From contig OX637297.1 in the NCBI GenBank assembly GCA_951799445.1, forward strand, positions 434,001-498,000: 64,000 nt of DNA. Reading direction: 5' to 3'. The translations under genes and the position numbers were made by a program. How positions within the stretch are numbered: the stretch's first letter is position 1; each line of letters opens with the position of its first letter. Positions 45,817-58,999 of the stretch are shown here, in pieces. The DNA comes from Pseudisothecium myosuroides (Eukaryota; Streptophyta; Bryopsida; Hypnales; Lembophyllaceae). The notes beneath the pieces were generated by a model that saw nothing but the letters and a program-made list of their open reading frames with translations, was not told the origin of the DNA and did not search any database.

Positions 45817-48704
45817 TCAAATTTGTGGCAACATCGTGGAGGAAGTTCCACAAAGTTGGCTTTCCACCAAAGCGTTTGTTCTGTGAGTAGACAAAATATT
45901 GTTACAAAAAGAGAGCACATCTTTTCTATTGAAGCTTTCTACCGCATTCAATTTCAGTCCACGTTGCCGCACTTTCAGTTGGGCAACCCTAGACCTCATC
46001 AACCAGTGCATGTCTTTTTCTTTATAAAATTTCCTAGCCAAATTGCGAGAATGTGCGGCTAATTCTTGAATTGACTAGTAGTCTACCCTTCTTGTAGACT
46101 TAGTATTCCATGAGCCTTGTTGCCAAGCGCACAACCCTCCCTAAATACCCTCAATCTGAAATCCGTGGCATGGACAATCTTGGAGCAATCAGAACAAGTC
46201 AAACTCAAAAACCGTTTACAGCGTACGTGGTGGAAACAGCCCTTGACAACCACAATGTTGTTATTGAACACAAATTCTGCAGCAATATTGGACTCCGATA
46301 CCCACGACCTTCCAGGTTTTGGATCATTCAATTCAACAAAAAATGTACTCTATTCAATTTACCACCTTATTCAGTGGTCTCCTTCCAGAAACCCCAACAC
46401 ATGCAGTAATGACAAAATAAAGTCTGAACCCATACCTGATTGAGATTCCACTACAATTCTTGAATTTTCAGTGGAAGAACCGCTAAACCAGGTATGCAAA
46501 TCAGGTTGCTTTCCTAGCGTTGATTTGGACTTGGACGATGACCGACCTCGTTTACTAATGTTGAGTGCAATTGACTTCGCCTTGGACCTCCCAGCTGCAG
46601 TCAAATCCTCATAGTATTTTGTGTGAATCAACCCGTGGAGGTGATTTTCTAGGTTCACTCTTAGATTATTTTTAGGTGGACACAACAACATTATTTCTCC
46701 ATCAATCTTACAGCGCACCTTGTACCAAATTTCTTTTAATTGCAACCTCTTTGCATTTCCTACTAGTACATAGGGAGGATCATCTACGGAGATAGAGTCG
46801 TTGACGCTTTGCAAAATGCTGAGACCCTCGACCACAAGCTGCCGCCGGTCAATAGAAGTATAAATCAACGGTTTACACTTATTGCCCTCCTACTTAGGAT
46901 GATTGTTGTACAAGATGTCCTTCCTCTTGCACCAATGCTTAATGTGCAATGTAGAGTGCACGTGAGACTTCTTGAAATTTGCAAACAGGTTTGGGATGAC
47001 AGACCGAAAGTGGTCACCGCTTGTACCATCGGTGTCCTTGTTGCACTCTTTGCAATGAATCTTGACGAAGGCCACATCATGCTGATTGTAACTCTTGAGA
47101 GACCATAGATGATCTGCAAAATCCATGGACGCTAGCTCCCTCCTCAGCTTCAGGACCCCTTGCTTGTAATTTTCCATGATCTCATTTGAAATTAGTTTGG
47201 ACACATTATGAGAAACTTGAATTTTAGGTGACATTAGCATAATTTTAGGAGACAGATTTTAGTGGACGTCCAATAAAACAACTTGTGTTTTTATGTCAAT
47301 TTTAACCCCTAAAGGTCTGAGACTATGTTTTCACCAAAACCGCTCCAAAACTGCCATTTCTAATACAAGTACCAAATTTTATAAAAAAAACATTTTTGGA
47401 CACATGTAACCGTAAGATATTATAGAACACTGGTTTGAGAAGATGTGGAAAAAATTTCAGAATTTTCCACCATGCGGATTGGAAGATATTAGCGTTTCAA
47501 TTGACAAAACCCCTTTTTTTGTCCCTGCGAAAATCCGGGCAACTGCACTTCACAAGGTCACATTTGTATGAAAAAATGCCCAAAATGGTGGTTACTCTTT
47601 GGATTCATTCTTCTAGGCAAGTTGGCTACATGCTTGAAAATTTTCAGATCATTTGGAATTGCACAACATATAGGAAAAAAATAGTAAGTAGAAAGAAGTA
47701 GAGAATGATTCAAAACACTAAATTGTTAAGAATTTATTTATGGAATTGAAAAATGCCAATCCCAACGGTTGTAATGTTGTAATAAATAATCTACATCCAA
47801 TGTTTTTATTTTTTTTCAAAGTTTATTTTAGAGTAGAGATTCCATAATAACCCTCAAACTAAGAATGCTCATAACTTTTGATTCATTAATCCAAATGGAA
47901 TGATTTAAAGCTTTCCACGTACATATAAATCTAAAGAACCAATTTCAAATTTTCATTTTAAAAAAAAATGATTTTTAAAGAATTTTTTGAGCTGCCCGAG
48001 CTGCCCACCGCGCACCAAAAATTACAAATCATACAATAACTTTTTAACCATGTAGTCAAAAGTTATGAAAATTGTTGGGCCTTAAAGATACTCCTTGGGC
48101 ACATCTTGTGTGAAAATTTCAAAGAAAAAAATAAAAACTCCACTCGCAATGAGCTGCCCAAAATTGCTATGTTGTCAAAAAACAGTGTTTGGACCTTTAA
48201 GGGTTAACGTCCAATGTAACATTTGAATGTTAAATTGGACACTATTATTGACATGAAAACACAAGTTGTTTCATTGGACGTCCACTAAAATCTGTCTCCT
48301 AAAATTATATTAATGTCACCTAACATGCGGGTTTCTTATAATGATAGCAATAAATTGTTCTCTTTTTGAATCACTTCAACTTTAGGCGTATCAAAATTGA
48401 CAGTCACTTTTGTCTCTTGCGATGTTGGAGTGACATCCTCTTCCAACTCCTTAGCGCTTGCTGTAGGAAACTCTAATTCAGTGGGTGCCACAAAGTTGTC
48501 GTTGCTCCCGGTTTCTTCAACATTGTGAGTGCAAATTCTCTTACAAGCTCCTCTAGTGTCCAAAGCGGCCTCAGGAATCACATAAACGCACTCAATGATT
48601 GGATTCAGCGCCTCAAACTTCTGGCGGATGTGACACTGGTCATCAAAATCCCATAAGTAAAAAGGCCAATCCACACAACCCTCATTCTCCAAATGAATCC
48701 GCAA
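45817..48704 (-). pseudogene. Unrecognised zinc-finger-like element protein, split by an insertion
   Basis: Read on the minus strand: an N-terminal frame 48704-48344, the inserted element, then 47203-46437 up to donor TCAATCAG/GTATGG, then 46331-46083, then 46080-45817 in a shifted frame. Visible features are a C-x2-C…H-x7-H arrangement (IHCKECNKD…FKKSHVHSTLHIKHW), a basic Ser/Lys linker (SKRGRSSSKSKS), a second Cys-rich stretch (RCKRFLSLTCSDCSKIVH) and a helical C-terminus (MARKFYKEKDMHW). An in-frame TAG lies at about 46890 and a frameshift near 46080. I do not recognise the family; the Cys/His pattern suggests DNA binding. Confidence 0.5.
47204..48343. mobile_element. 1140-bp non-autonomous element with ~105-bp terminal inverted repeats
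   Basis: The ends 47204-47310 and 48235-48343 are reverse complements with few mismatches. They begin CATTAT(G/A)AGAAAC and include TTAGGTGACATTA, TTTTAGGAGACAGATTTTAG and TGGACGTCCAAT. The interior has no substantial coding frame apart from a short one near 47435-47701. No convincing target-site duplication was found. The flanking frames rejoin in the same reading frame if exactly this interval is removed. Confidence 0.75.
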
Positions 48705-51461
48705 ATTGGCATAAGTATTGCCAGTTTGACAAAAAAAAGGGGCTCAAAAGCTTTGGCCGCGCACTCTCATCTAAAATCGTGTATAACTTCAATTTGAAAT
48801 TCAAAGTCATCTTTTCAACCCTAAACCACTGCACTCAGTCCCTATGAACGCAGCCCTCGCCCAAAAACATCGACCCCATCAACAAACCAAACCGCAAACC
48901 ATAATCAAAAATCCTTTAACCAGATCGTAGAGAACAACAAATTCAAACGGGAGCAAACAAGCTGAAACTTTAGATCCGAGAACAAAGGACCGATAGCACC
49001 CCTCGACTTGAACCCCAGCAACAGCCTGAAATTATTGATCTACTGCATCTATACCAGTTGCATCCAACGGCCATCTGACTCCAGTAACATCCGACGGCTA
49101 GCACTATACCAAGCTGGAACAACCTGTTCAACGTTCAAAATAAGATCCACTAACCAAGTGTAAACTCCCAAGACATCGCTAATTAAGACATTTGGCCCAG
49201 AAATTGAATTTAGAGGGGGGTATCTTATGTGCACTTGTTTTCTAATGGAATCCAATATTCTAAACCTTACAGTATATAAAATCAAATTATAATTTTTTTT
49301 CCAAATTTTTTTTAGCACCCTACATTTGTTTGTACCTATATATCAACTTCTCACGCTCATTGCATCCCCTAAGACGGGGACCAAACATTCTCAAAAGCAG
49401 CAAAAGTGAGTAGTCAAACCAACTGACTTTTGCAAAAATAGTCAAACAATGACTATTTTCATGACTAAAAAATATATTTGCAGTTTTATTTTTATTTTAT
49501 AAACACATAGACCATTGTTTCCGCAGATTTTAATGTTACAAACAGTTTTTAAACTTAAATGTTCATGAAGTTAGTCCTTCACACATCCACCAAAAAAAAT
49601 GTGGTGGATGATAGTGATTGGATAATTTTGGGACATTTGTTTTTTTATGGCACAATTTGGTGTTTAATACAAAGTGTTAAAAAGTGTTAAAAAATCAAGG
49701 TTAAGGTGCATTAAAATATCTTATCCCTGATTTTTTAGTCCTTTCATTTTGGATTTTAAACCATTGCCGAGAATTTGATAACGGAACTTCAGCTGGGCGG
49801 ATATAGGGGAAAAAATAATATTAAAGCCAAAAAAAATCCAATCTACGAGGTCCTCGGAGGGCTCTGGAGCAGCCCTCCAAAGGCCCTAGATTTTCTCTAA
49901 TGCAAATCCTAAATATTGATTTTCAAGAAGATGGTGTGATTGCTTGCAAAACAAGATGCTCCGTAATTTTTACAACACAAATCTAAATGGAATGAATAAA
50001 GTCTTTCGATGTAGACAAAAATACAATCTACAAGAGAAGGGTTTTTTCCATTTTTTATAAAGTGCAAAAGTGGCAATATTAAATGTCATAGAGGTGCTCC
50101 AAATTTCATATTTGATAGAGAATATCACATTAGCACATATCACATATCCATAATTCTATTTTCATCTACAATCTCGCAATTTCATCCAATTTTTTTTTAA
50201 TTCAAAGTTTTCTGGCAGTTGCCATTCTTTTAATACTATTTGTGTTCCAAGGGCATGGTGCAAGGTCCATTACTGTTTTGCAAAGGGCTGCCAGATTGCC
50301 AAAAAAAGCCTATTGTTATAAGTTTCAATTATTATTTCAAGTTCATTGTTTTTTGGAAGAGGGCTGTTGAATTCATTTTTGATTTTCTTGTAGTATAACT
50401 TTTTCTCCTAGGTACCCACTAAAAAAAATTATATTTCAAAGAAGCCAATATATTTTTCTATAATCATAAAAAGTTTCAAAAAGTGTCACCAAAAATTGAG
50501 CTCATAGGAACCAAACCAAAATCCCTTTAGTTCCTAAGGGGACAATGATCACATTTTGGAGTTCAAGGTTGATGCTACAATAGTTTTTGGTTTGTACCTG
50601 ATTTTCATTAGAACGTAAAAAAATTCTATAATCTCTATTTACCTATTAAATGCACTTATTGATGTTTGAGAAATACGGAACTTTGCTTGTGGTGAAAGTT
50701 TCAAATCTCCTTTGAAAGCATTGTTTTACGTCATCTGTGAGTGTTCCTAACTCCACCCTTGAATCAGAAAGTTACACACGGGTTTTAGCAGTTGTTTCGT
50801 TGGAGATTTACTCCTAGTTGGGTGGTTCTTAATTAAGTGTTTGCCTTCCAAACAATGGACACTTTTTGTGACTGATAATCCTTTGTGTCCATCGTAGCCA
50901 TGGTCCCGTCATTGCAAATTATCAACATAATGGATTCAAAATACCTGTTGTCCTCCATGATGTGTGCTCCGTCTGCTTGATAAAATTTGGTGTCAGAATG
51001 TTTGAAAAATCTCTTTTCTACATTCTCTCTGGCTAATTTCCTACAAGAGGTGGTTAGTTTAAAGTATCTAACTTAATTCCTTGAGTTTAGGAATTTACGT
51101 TAAATTTCTAGTGTTTTTTAGTTGGTTTCTAAACAACTCTTTGAAATAAAATAAACTTCAAGGCCCTATTGCCAACTGCTTTGAAGGTTTATTTTATTCG
51201 AGAATTAATTTAAAAGATTAATATTTTTCAATTTTAATAATATTCCAATGAATAGTTGAATTTGTTTGTTATTCATTAGTTTATTATTTTTGTTGGATTA
51301 ATCTAATAATTTTGTTGATTTTTTGTCTTTTTCTATCTGGCTTATTAGGCCTAATAAAACAAAATCTAAAACAACATTCATCCAACTAATTCCTTCCAAA
51401 AATCCTAATTGATGGAAAAAAACAAATTCTTCAATAGTAAAAGGAATAAAACCAAAGAATT

Positions 51462-51690
51462 ATTCCAAATGAACAGTAAATGAATAGTAAAGAAAGAATT
51501 AAAAAACAAAAAATTGTCTCGAAATGAATAGCAAATGAATAGTAATGGAATAAAAACCAAAACAAATCCAAAATGAATAGGAAATGAATAGAAAAAGCAC
51601 AACAAAACAAAACCAAGGCCCACGTGAATAGTTAGATGAATAGAAAAAACAAACAAAATCAAGAATAATTTCGAGTGAATAGTTAGATGC
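51462..51690. repeat. Short interspersed AAATGAATAG repeats
   Basis: The word AAATGAATAG(T/C/G)AAA or a one-base variant occurs about ten times in 230 bp. Open frames on the minus strand here (F/L/I-rich) are caused by it. Confidence 0.65.
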
Positions 51691-52161
51691 TTGAAAAATA
51701 TTAGTTTTTTAATCCTAATTCCCTTCCCAAAGCCACCACTTCTACTTCTTATTCTTCTTCTCCTCCTACTTCAATTCATTCTTAATTTTTGATTTTGAAT
51801 TTCTCTTTCAATACAATGCTCTCCACGTTTTTATTCCGTTCTTCACAAGCAGTTGAGTATAGTGCTTGTAATGGTGTGGAATTGTTGTGAGAGTTGTATG
51901 CAGAAGTAACGTCAACTTCTATCTTTGCAATCAAAAAAAGGAAAACGTCAAATTAATGGTTTTTAGGAGTGAATTCTTACCTTTGTTTTGCCTGGAACCT
52001 CTTTCAATTGATTTGGAACTCCTTCAGTCTGGTTTGGACCCCTTCAGTTGATTTAGACTCCTTCTGCCTACCACGTGTCACCCCGCCATTGGCTCAACCT
52101 GGTCGTTCCCGGAGTTTCCAGCAGCTTGCTCCCCTACTGTTCCCCGTGGCTCCGATACCCG

Positions 52162-52208
52162 CCCAGCTCGTTTTCGATACCCGCCAGTTTGTTTTTGATA
52201 CCCGCCCG
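52162..52208. repeat. Three copies of CGATACCCGCC-like word
   Basis: CCGATACCCGCCC, TCGATACCCGCCA and TTGATACCCGCCC follow each other at about 22- and 20-bp spacing. Confidence 0.65.
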
Positions 52209-52900
52209 GTTCTTGACTGTTGGTTCAAAATCTAGTTATATTCTTGCTGGTTTGAAAATCTGGTTTTTAGATTTGCTGGTTCGAAATCTAGTTTCTAAAC
52301 AAAAGACTAAAACTAATTTTAAGTAAAATAACTAATTCAAAAATAACTAAAAGATTCAACTAAACTAACTAAATGTTTTGGGATTTTTGGGATAATCTAA
52401 GTAAACAAACTAAACTAAATGATATTTTGGATTTTTTTAGGATAAACTAAGCAAAGCAAACTAAACCATTAGGAGGAGAATGAACCATAGAAGGGGCTGC
52501 TTCCCTTTGGATTGGTTTGAACGTTCTTGAAGTTCCCATGATCTGTGATCAAGTTGATTGGGATGAAAAGCAGATCATGAATGTACACTATGTAGCCATC
52601 ATCATTGTACCGTTTGCACTGCTGTCAATAATAGTTGTCCTCCTGTCACCCGGCCTTGTCCCTGTTGTACCCGCGCGGCTAATTCCAGCGGCAGAATTGG
52701 GCGGCTAATTTGCCGCTCCCAAATGCTCGCTCTCATGGCGGTTGAGTTAGGCGATTGAATTGGATGGCTGAGATTGATCAGCGTTTCTTTGTGCATCTCT
52801 GGATTGTGTATCTCTTTGAATTTTTCATAGTTTGTTTTGTTTGTGGCTTTGCTACGTGAGCATTAGTTTCAGTGCATAGTTTCCGCAAAGTTTCTGAATC

Positions 52901-55900
52901 ATGGCAGCGTTAGATCATGGGCCCAATGCTACAGTAAAAGTACATGCTACGATAGCAGCAAAGTATAGATTCGCAATTGTGAGAGGGGTTCCAATTCATT
53001 TGCAACCTTCAAAGTTGACATTTCCAACAAAGCAAAAGGCTGGTGATACGAATTTAGATCTATACTTAGACGGTACAATTTATCCTGTAGATCCGATTAC
53101 GAACAAACGTCCAAATTTCCAGTGCTTAAAGTCGTTTCTAGAATTTGTCGGAGAAGGCAATGCGGGTTTGCTTGGGTACGTAAATAATGTCGCCATTGGA
53201 GGAAGGCTGGCATTAGAATCAGTTCTTGCTGATCAGGAAGAGAGACGACTTGAAGTGAGATTATTGCAAGGTCAAGTAGAAGGTCTGCTTAGTAGTTGGG
53301 TACAGAGAGAAGGAGAACTTCAGACGGAGAGACAGCTTGAGGCAGCTATACTTCGAAGCGAGATTTTGAGTTTGCGAAGTGAACTCACGGGCTTAGAGAG
53401 GTGCCTAAACAAAACAAAGGCATCATACGAAGAGAGGATTCGGCAACTAGTTCGTATAGTCGATTTGACGTTAGAGTCTGAAGTATCACACGTCCAAAAG
53501 TTAGACTCCATCACTGAATTGCATAAGAGTGAGATTGATAGCATTTGAGAGCAGTTGTCTACCAATAACCGATCACTACGGATTCTTCAGAGAAAGATGG
53601 ACCGATTGAAAAAAACACCGTATGGGTATAGGCAGTAGATCCGACCTCGGAAAGATATCCCCACCTTATCACAAAAAGGAGGTCATGCAAAAGCACAAAA
53701 GCGTTTACTTCGGAATGTCATTGCACCTGCAACTACCAAAAAGATTCAGGAAGACAATGCCACTAATTCATGCACAAAAAGATTATATGGACCAAAAGAG
53801 ATTCAAGCCCAAACTGGAGCCCTCATGGCCAATCTACTCTCCCAGGCCGAAGTAGAATCGATGTTACAGAACCCGAGCTTGAAAGCAATTGGAATGCAAA
53901 TGGCCAATTACTACATCTCTAAGATTGGTGCCCATGTAGGACCTCACGAGATTTTAGAAGCTTGCGATCGTAGTAATGTTTCAGGTGCAGGGTACGCAGA
54001 GGTTTTTAAAAAATTCAAAGGTGGGATAGCAGCAGCAGGGAGAGGTTTGAAGTTATCTTGCTTACCGAACCTACATCAGGTATCGATACTTCGGAAAAGT
54101 TTAAACAACAAGCTTCATGAATTCATTGGAGAATACTACTCGCTTCACAACACTGCGGAGATACCTCGGGCCAAGAGTTCAGCAAAGAAGAAGCCATTAT
54201 GTGTAACCTTGAATGATCAAAATAATCTCTTCGTCGATGTGGAATGTGTTCAGCGTACCATGGTGAACTTGTATAACATCACTCCAGAGGGTGAGCATCT
54301 TCTAACTCCTTAAATTCCTACCGTTTGCAGAAGTGGTCATTGATAGTAAGATATTAGCAGAAGTGATCCATTCAATCTATAAGGGCTCCCATCAATAACC
54401 TCTGATGTTCAAATTGTGTAGACATTACGTAACTATTTGTCATTCTTGTGTAACCAACAACTACAATTGGGATTTGGGATTCTTTCAGTTGTAGTAATCC
54501 CATGCAGACGGAGTTGCAGTAATCCCATGCAGACGAAATTGCAGTAATAGACAGACTTAGGGTTGTACTTAGAAAGAGTCCAACTTAGGGTATTCATACT
54601 TCCATACTTGGATAGTTCGGATGATTCTGATCAATGCTTCAAGATCGATCACCCTCAAACGCATTATTTAACCTACTGTAGGTTATTTAATATTTGCTTG
54701 TGCTCAAGAAGCCAAGGTTTTAATTTGAACCCCGCATTGGGGACGCATGGACACTTCAAAATGAGTATCCTGTGGAACAACACCCTGTACGTAGAATGTC
54801 TGAATTCAGGGAATCACAATATCTTCCAGCAACTTAATTGACAAACAAGAGTAATAGATAGACAAGAGTTCCAATATTAAACAAATTTAGGGTTGCAATT
54901 AGAAAGACCTAGTCCAAGCTTTCATATGCGCCAAAAACTGAGTGTCATGTGGAACAGTACCATGTGGAACAGTATCATATGGAACCGCATTGACAAACGA
55001 GGTCCCATGATCAAGAGAATTGTACTCAACTGAGTCACTATATGACTCAGGCTTGTCTATTATTGTAACAGAGAGAATCCCAAAGCCCAATTGTCGAGTA
55101 TACTAGATTGACAAACAGTCAATTTAATCCGGACGATTCAGTCCATATGGGGTTGATCATCAATCAATTGTTCAATTAGATAACAACACAGAAGTTTAGC
55201 TGTAGCTTCGCTTACTACAGTATGAGACATTTTTTTAACTGTGTAACTCCTTTGTCATGCAGAACTGGCTGGCGAACCTTTAATCTTTTGCCTAAAACTT
55301 GACGAAGTAGAGATAGTACACACCCAAAAATTGGAACGTGTCAGCATGACTCTAATGAACAGAGCTTTGAATTCGTCAATTACAAAAAGAAGTGCAGAAT
55401 ATTTTAGTGCACAGTCGGAACGTGAAATCTGGCCTATTGGCTATTTTCAGGTTGAAAAAGAATCCCATGCAGTGCTGAAGTGGGTCTTTGACCAAACAAA
55501 ACTTCCGGAATTAATCAAAGCTCAAGAATCTGGACAACAACTGGTTGTACCTGGAGTAGGTCAATTCAGAGTGGAATGGCACATGGCTGGAGACATGAAG
55601 ACAATAAAATGTATGTTCAATTTGAAGCATGGTGCAAGCAGCAAATATTGTTGTATTTATTGCATGCAGGAGAGGACAAAACAAGCAACAGTTGGTGTTC
55701 AAGCAGCCCAGAAGGTTATGTCAAAACGTCCTTCTACGTGGACAGGAGGCCTATTTTCTAGTTTGGTAACATCAGAACCTGTTAGCGGTGCCGCATTGAC
55801 AGATTGGTGGCAGCCTATCCTTCCGATTCCGTTAGAGCGGGTTCACATCTGTACGCTCCATGCTCTGAATAGGATCTGCGAGAAGATGGTCCACATGCAT

Positions 55901-57115
55901 TTTATGTTTATCTGGACACAACGAAACCAGACTCTTCAGGAACAAGCAATTACCGAAATGCAACAAGTACTGTCCAGCACTGGTGCCCATGGAGGAAATG
56001 TCAAAATACTGAAAGATGAAGAACTTAGCGGTAAAAGCAACAACATTCCAAATAAGCCATCACTCAGTGGCACCAACTCAAAGAAGCTGTTCAAATCAAG
56101 TACTCTTCCCAACGGTTCCACTGAAGCACTATACATTGACATTGTTAATGCTGAGAAGAATCGACTCAACAATGGGAAGAATAGAAGAGGAAGACTGCAA
56201 ACGTGGAAAGACCTACATGCACTATTGCCATACTTTCAGGGCTTGACGTTAAGTGAAGAAGAAAAAGAAGCATTTCCAGCACTAGTTCAGAGCTTTGGAA
56301 AGAATTACGTTGAATTTTTTGGTGAACATCATGTCAACCACTATCTGGTGAGTTGTACCGCTATCCTAAACCCTAATCTATTCTGAAGATCAAATCGACG
56401 TGAGGATTGAATCTAGCTAGTTTAAGAGTGAGGCCCCGAAGTGAAGATTTACGCTAGCTAGTTCAGGAGTGAGGCCCTGAAGTGAGGATTGAAGCAGGCT
56501 AATTCAGGAGTAAGGGATCTGATCCCCTTTATCTCTGATTGGCTATCAGCTAGTTAGCTAGTTCAGGAATGAGGCCTCGAAGTGAGGATTCAAGCAAGCT
56601 AATTCAGGAGTAAGGGATCTGATCCCCTTTATCTCTGCCAGTCTGTCAGCTAGCTAGCAAATAGATCAAATCCCTAATCTATTCTAAAGCATAAACTGAT
56701 CAAAATACAGGAATTGATAAAAAAAGAATGAAAGCGCATGAACTGATAAAAAAAATTGTTTGGTTTGTGGCAGCACATCTTCATTAGACATGCCCCATGG
56801 TTTGTGCAGCAGTATGGGAGTTTGTCCATCTGGTCTTGCCAGGGCATGGAAAACTCCCATCACGCTGCTAAAGCTGCTTTCCAGAGACACACTCAGCATG
56901 GTGGTGGGAAGTCTAAAATCAGTCCTTTAGTTCAAACCTATCAACATTGGTTCCGAATAATTCAACACCGATTCTACAACAAAGATAAAGAAGCTACTAT
57001 CCCAATACCAAGTGATTTAGCAGATGAAGATATAATTCAAAGAAGACGGGAGGCATCACTAAATTCCAGTGCATCGGCTCATCATGCTCTCTGGAGAGCT
57101 AAGTGCACAAGAGTG
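52901..57115 (+). pseudogene. Three-exon transposase-like gene with coiled-coil N-terminus
   Basis: Exon 1 runs from ATG 52901 to donor AGAGG/GTGAGC at 54290 and is open throughout except TGA 53546 and TAG 53636. Exon 2 (55263-56347) follows acceptor GTCATGCAG. Exon 3 (56774-57115) follows acceptor TTTGTGGCAG. All junctions are in phase. N-terminus: folded ~110 residues, then a long coiled coil (about residues 105-230). Exon 2 has FCLKLDEVEI, HMAGDMKTIKCMF, a CCIYC knuckle and VHICTLHALNRICEKMVH. Exon 3 has YLHIFIRHAPWFVQQYGSL, IWSCQGMENSHHAAK and HTQHGGGKS. The GDMK…CxxC…HALxRI…GSLSIWSCQGMEKSH pattern recurs in uncharacterised DDE-type element proteins of many eukaryotes; LKLDE and GDMK are candidate catalytic Asp sites. 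The superfamily name is uncertain. Confidence 0.68.
56390..56665. repeat. Tandem repeat within the last intron of the transposase-like gene
   Basis: Two to three diverged copies of GCTAGTTCAGGAGTGAGGCC, TGAAGTGAGGATT and CAGGAGTAAGGGATCTGATC occur in 275 bp. They lie entirely inside the intron 56348-56773. Confidence 0.75.
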
Positions 57116-57632
57116 TGATCAAAGTGGGTTCCAAATTCAGAAGTTGAAACAGAGATTGGAGGGGAGGAAGTCAACATACTGTAAATTGACGTCAACAGGT
57201 AGCTTTCTGAAGCAGTATAATTTGCAGTAAGTTCCGCTGCTTTAATTGCTCCGAATGATTTGCAACATTTTCGGAAACATTACTTCTACTGCAGTCATCT
57301 TCTCTTCGTTCCTTCAATTTATCTATATGGGCAAGGCATTGCATTCAATTAGTGCCAATAATGAAACATGTAATGAAATAATATGATGTCTTCAAAAAAA
57401 GGACAAACATTTTTGAGAAAAGCAATCTGATGTTTACCTTCACTTTTGGAACACTGTCTTGAATGATCCACAGTATGAAGTTCTCTGGAGCCTTGGAACC
57501 CATGGCTATTAAGATCTCTTGTCTGATAGAACCTATACTCCAATTTCTACCCACCTCGATTATCTCCTTCCAATCATCCATTTGACAATGTATGTCTACC
57601 ATAGCAATCTCTTCACACTGGTCTATATACTC

Positions 57633-58298
57633 CTAGTTAGATCCACCCATGTTATGTTGTCTATTGAACTGGAAATTTGCATAAAGAATGGACCTTCCAA
57701 TGTGATATCTGAAGCTTAAGGATTTTTGGTCAACAAGACAACGAATTGCATCTAGACCTACTATAACCTTTTGGTCCCAACCATTGTCCATTAACGATTC
57801 AAGGAGCAGTTTAGAGAGGCTTCGCCAGACAAACATCGTTGGAGTTCTGTGCATGCAGTCAGAGCCTGCTGCAAACAAGTTCACCATAATGCCGATTGGC
57901 ATAAACCACTGCAAATGTGTTGACCTACTACCAGTGCTAGGCTTCATAGAAGTCTGAAAATCAAGTCGTAACTTTGCTCGGAAGGCCTCACTGCTTGCCA
58001 TGTCCGGAATAGGCCAAGCTGGATCATCAAACGCAGGCAAAGGAATAGGTTGTATTGTACCAAAGGCACGGTTTTTTTTCTTTGGAATGTACATGGCATT
58101 GTAGAAAAAAATCCCATTATGTAATAAGTCTTTGTGTGATTGTGAGCGCCTATTTACCCACTCTTGGTAAATAGTCGAGCACAACCAGGTTTTAGCACTA
58201 GAGTGGGATTTTGTGGTCCTACGGGTGTCTAATGTCGGTCCATTGTGCCTTCCAAGCAATGGATCTTTTCTAAAGTTCCTAAATACCCACAATTGCAA
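57633..58298 (-). CDS. Hypothetical protein frame, unrecognised
   Basis: An open frame of 221 codons with ordinary amino-acid composition, including TWLCSTIYQEWVNRRSQSH, IPLPAFDDPAWPIPDM and SKLLLESLMDNGWDQK. It runs convergent to the transposase-like gene and ends about 0.5 kb from its stop. It could be an exon of another element gene. No domain is recognised. The first ATG need not be the start. Confidence 0.4.
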   Translation of the reverse strand: MQLWVFRNFRKDPLLGRHNGPTLDTRRTTKSHSSAKTWLCSTIYQEWVNRRSQSHKDLLHNGIFFYNAMYIPKKKNRAFGTIQPIPLPAFDDPAWPIPDMASSEAFRAKLRLDFQTSMKPSTGSRSTHLQWFMPIGIMVNLFAAGSDCMHRTPTMFVWRSLSKLLLESLMDNGWDQKVIVGLDAIRCLVDQKSLSFRYHIGRSILYANFQFNRQHNMGGSN

Positions 58299-58461
58299 TT
58301 AAACTCAAGCAAAATGCAACTATTCCAGTTTCTACCTAAGCTACTTCAAGTGAAACAAGCCACGGTGGTTTTTAAACAACCTTGCTACAGTCTAAATTTA
58401 GCACCCCAAAGTTTTAGAGAATTTCATGCCATTTCTAAAAACATAAAACTCGACTCTATCC

Positions 58462-58990
58462 CCTTTTCCTAGCAAAAGATATGGGTGGATGAAGTTTAGC
58501 CTTCTTAGGGCTAATTAAACTTCATCCATTCAATTAGACTTGTTCCCTATTTCAATTAATCACAAAATTTGAACACTAAAGTAGAGTGGTTAGACACTAT
58601 CTAAATCCTAAGTTTGGTCTTGATTAATCTAATCTAAGTTGACTTCATCCGTTTCCTAACCCGAACTTCATCCTTCCATTCCTTCTAAGTAAATGGGTAT
58701 TTCCCGAAGTTTGAACTACGAGCGGAACCCTTGAAGTTACTACTCTAACATTCTAATGCTAAATTCCTTCCTTACTCACGTGTAGATGCCCTAATTCTAC
58801 CTTCCCTTGTTCTTTGAAGTTTGAAACGAGTTCCGGTCAGTTACTATTTTTAGTATTTTGAAGTTTGTTCCTTGAAGAGGCTAATTTGAGCTTTCCAAAA
58901 TGGTCCCTAACTTGATTTGAAACCTTTCCTAGCAAAAGTTGTTGATGGATGAAGTTTGACCGCTAATCGGTACTTCAAACTTCATCCGTC
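58462..58990. repeat. Two copies of a small hairpin unit (GGATGAAGTTT…AAACTTCATCC)
   Basis: At 58462-58530 and 58925-58990, CTTTTCCTAGCAAAAG or CTTTCCTAGCAAAAG is followed by GGATGAAGTTT, a short loop, and AAACTTCATCC. The two copies are about 460 bp apart. Further TTCATCC words are scattered to 59.35 kb. Confidence 0.65.
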
Positions 58991-58999
58991 AATTACTAC

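Larger units (their letters stand above)
48705..52860. other. 4-kb stretch without a recognised gene
   Basis: AT-rich, with only short frames. It contains the AATGAATAG repeats at 51.46-51.69 kb, a CACGTG-containing GC-richer patch at 52.06 kb and the GATACCCGCC repeat at 52.16-52.21 kb. Confidence 0.45.
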
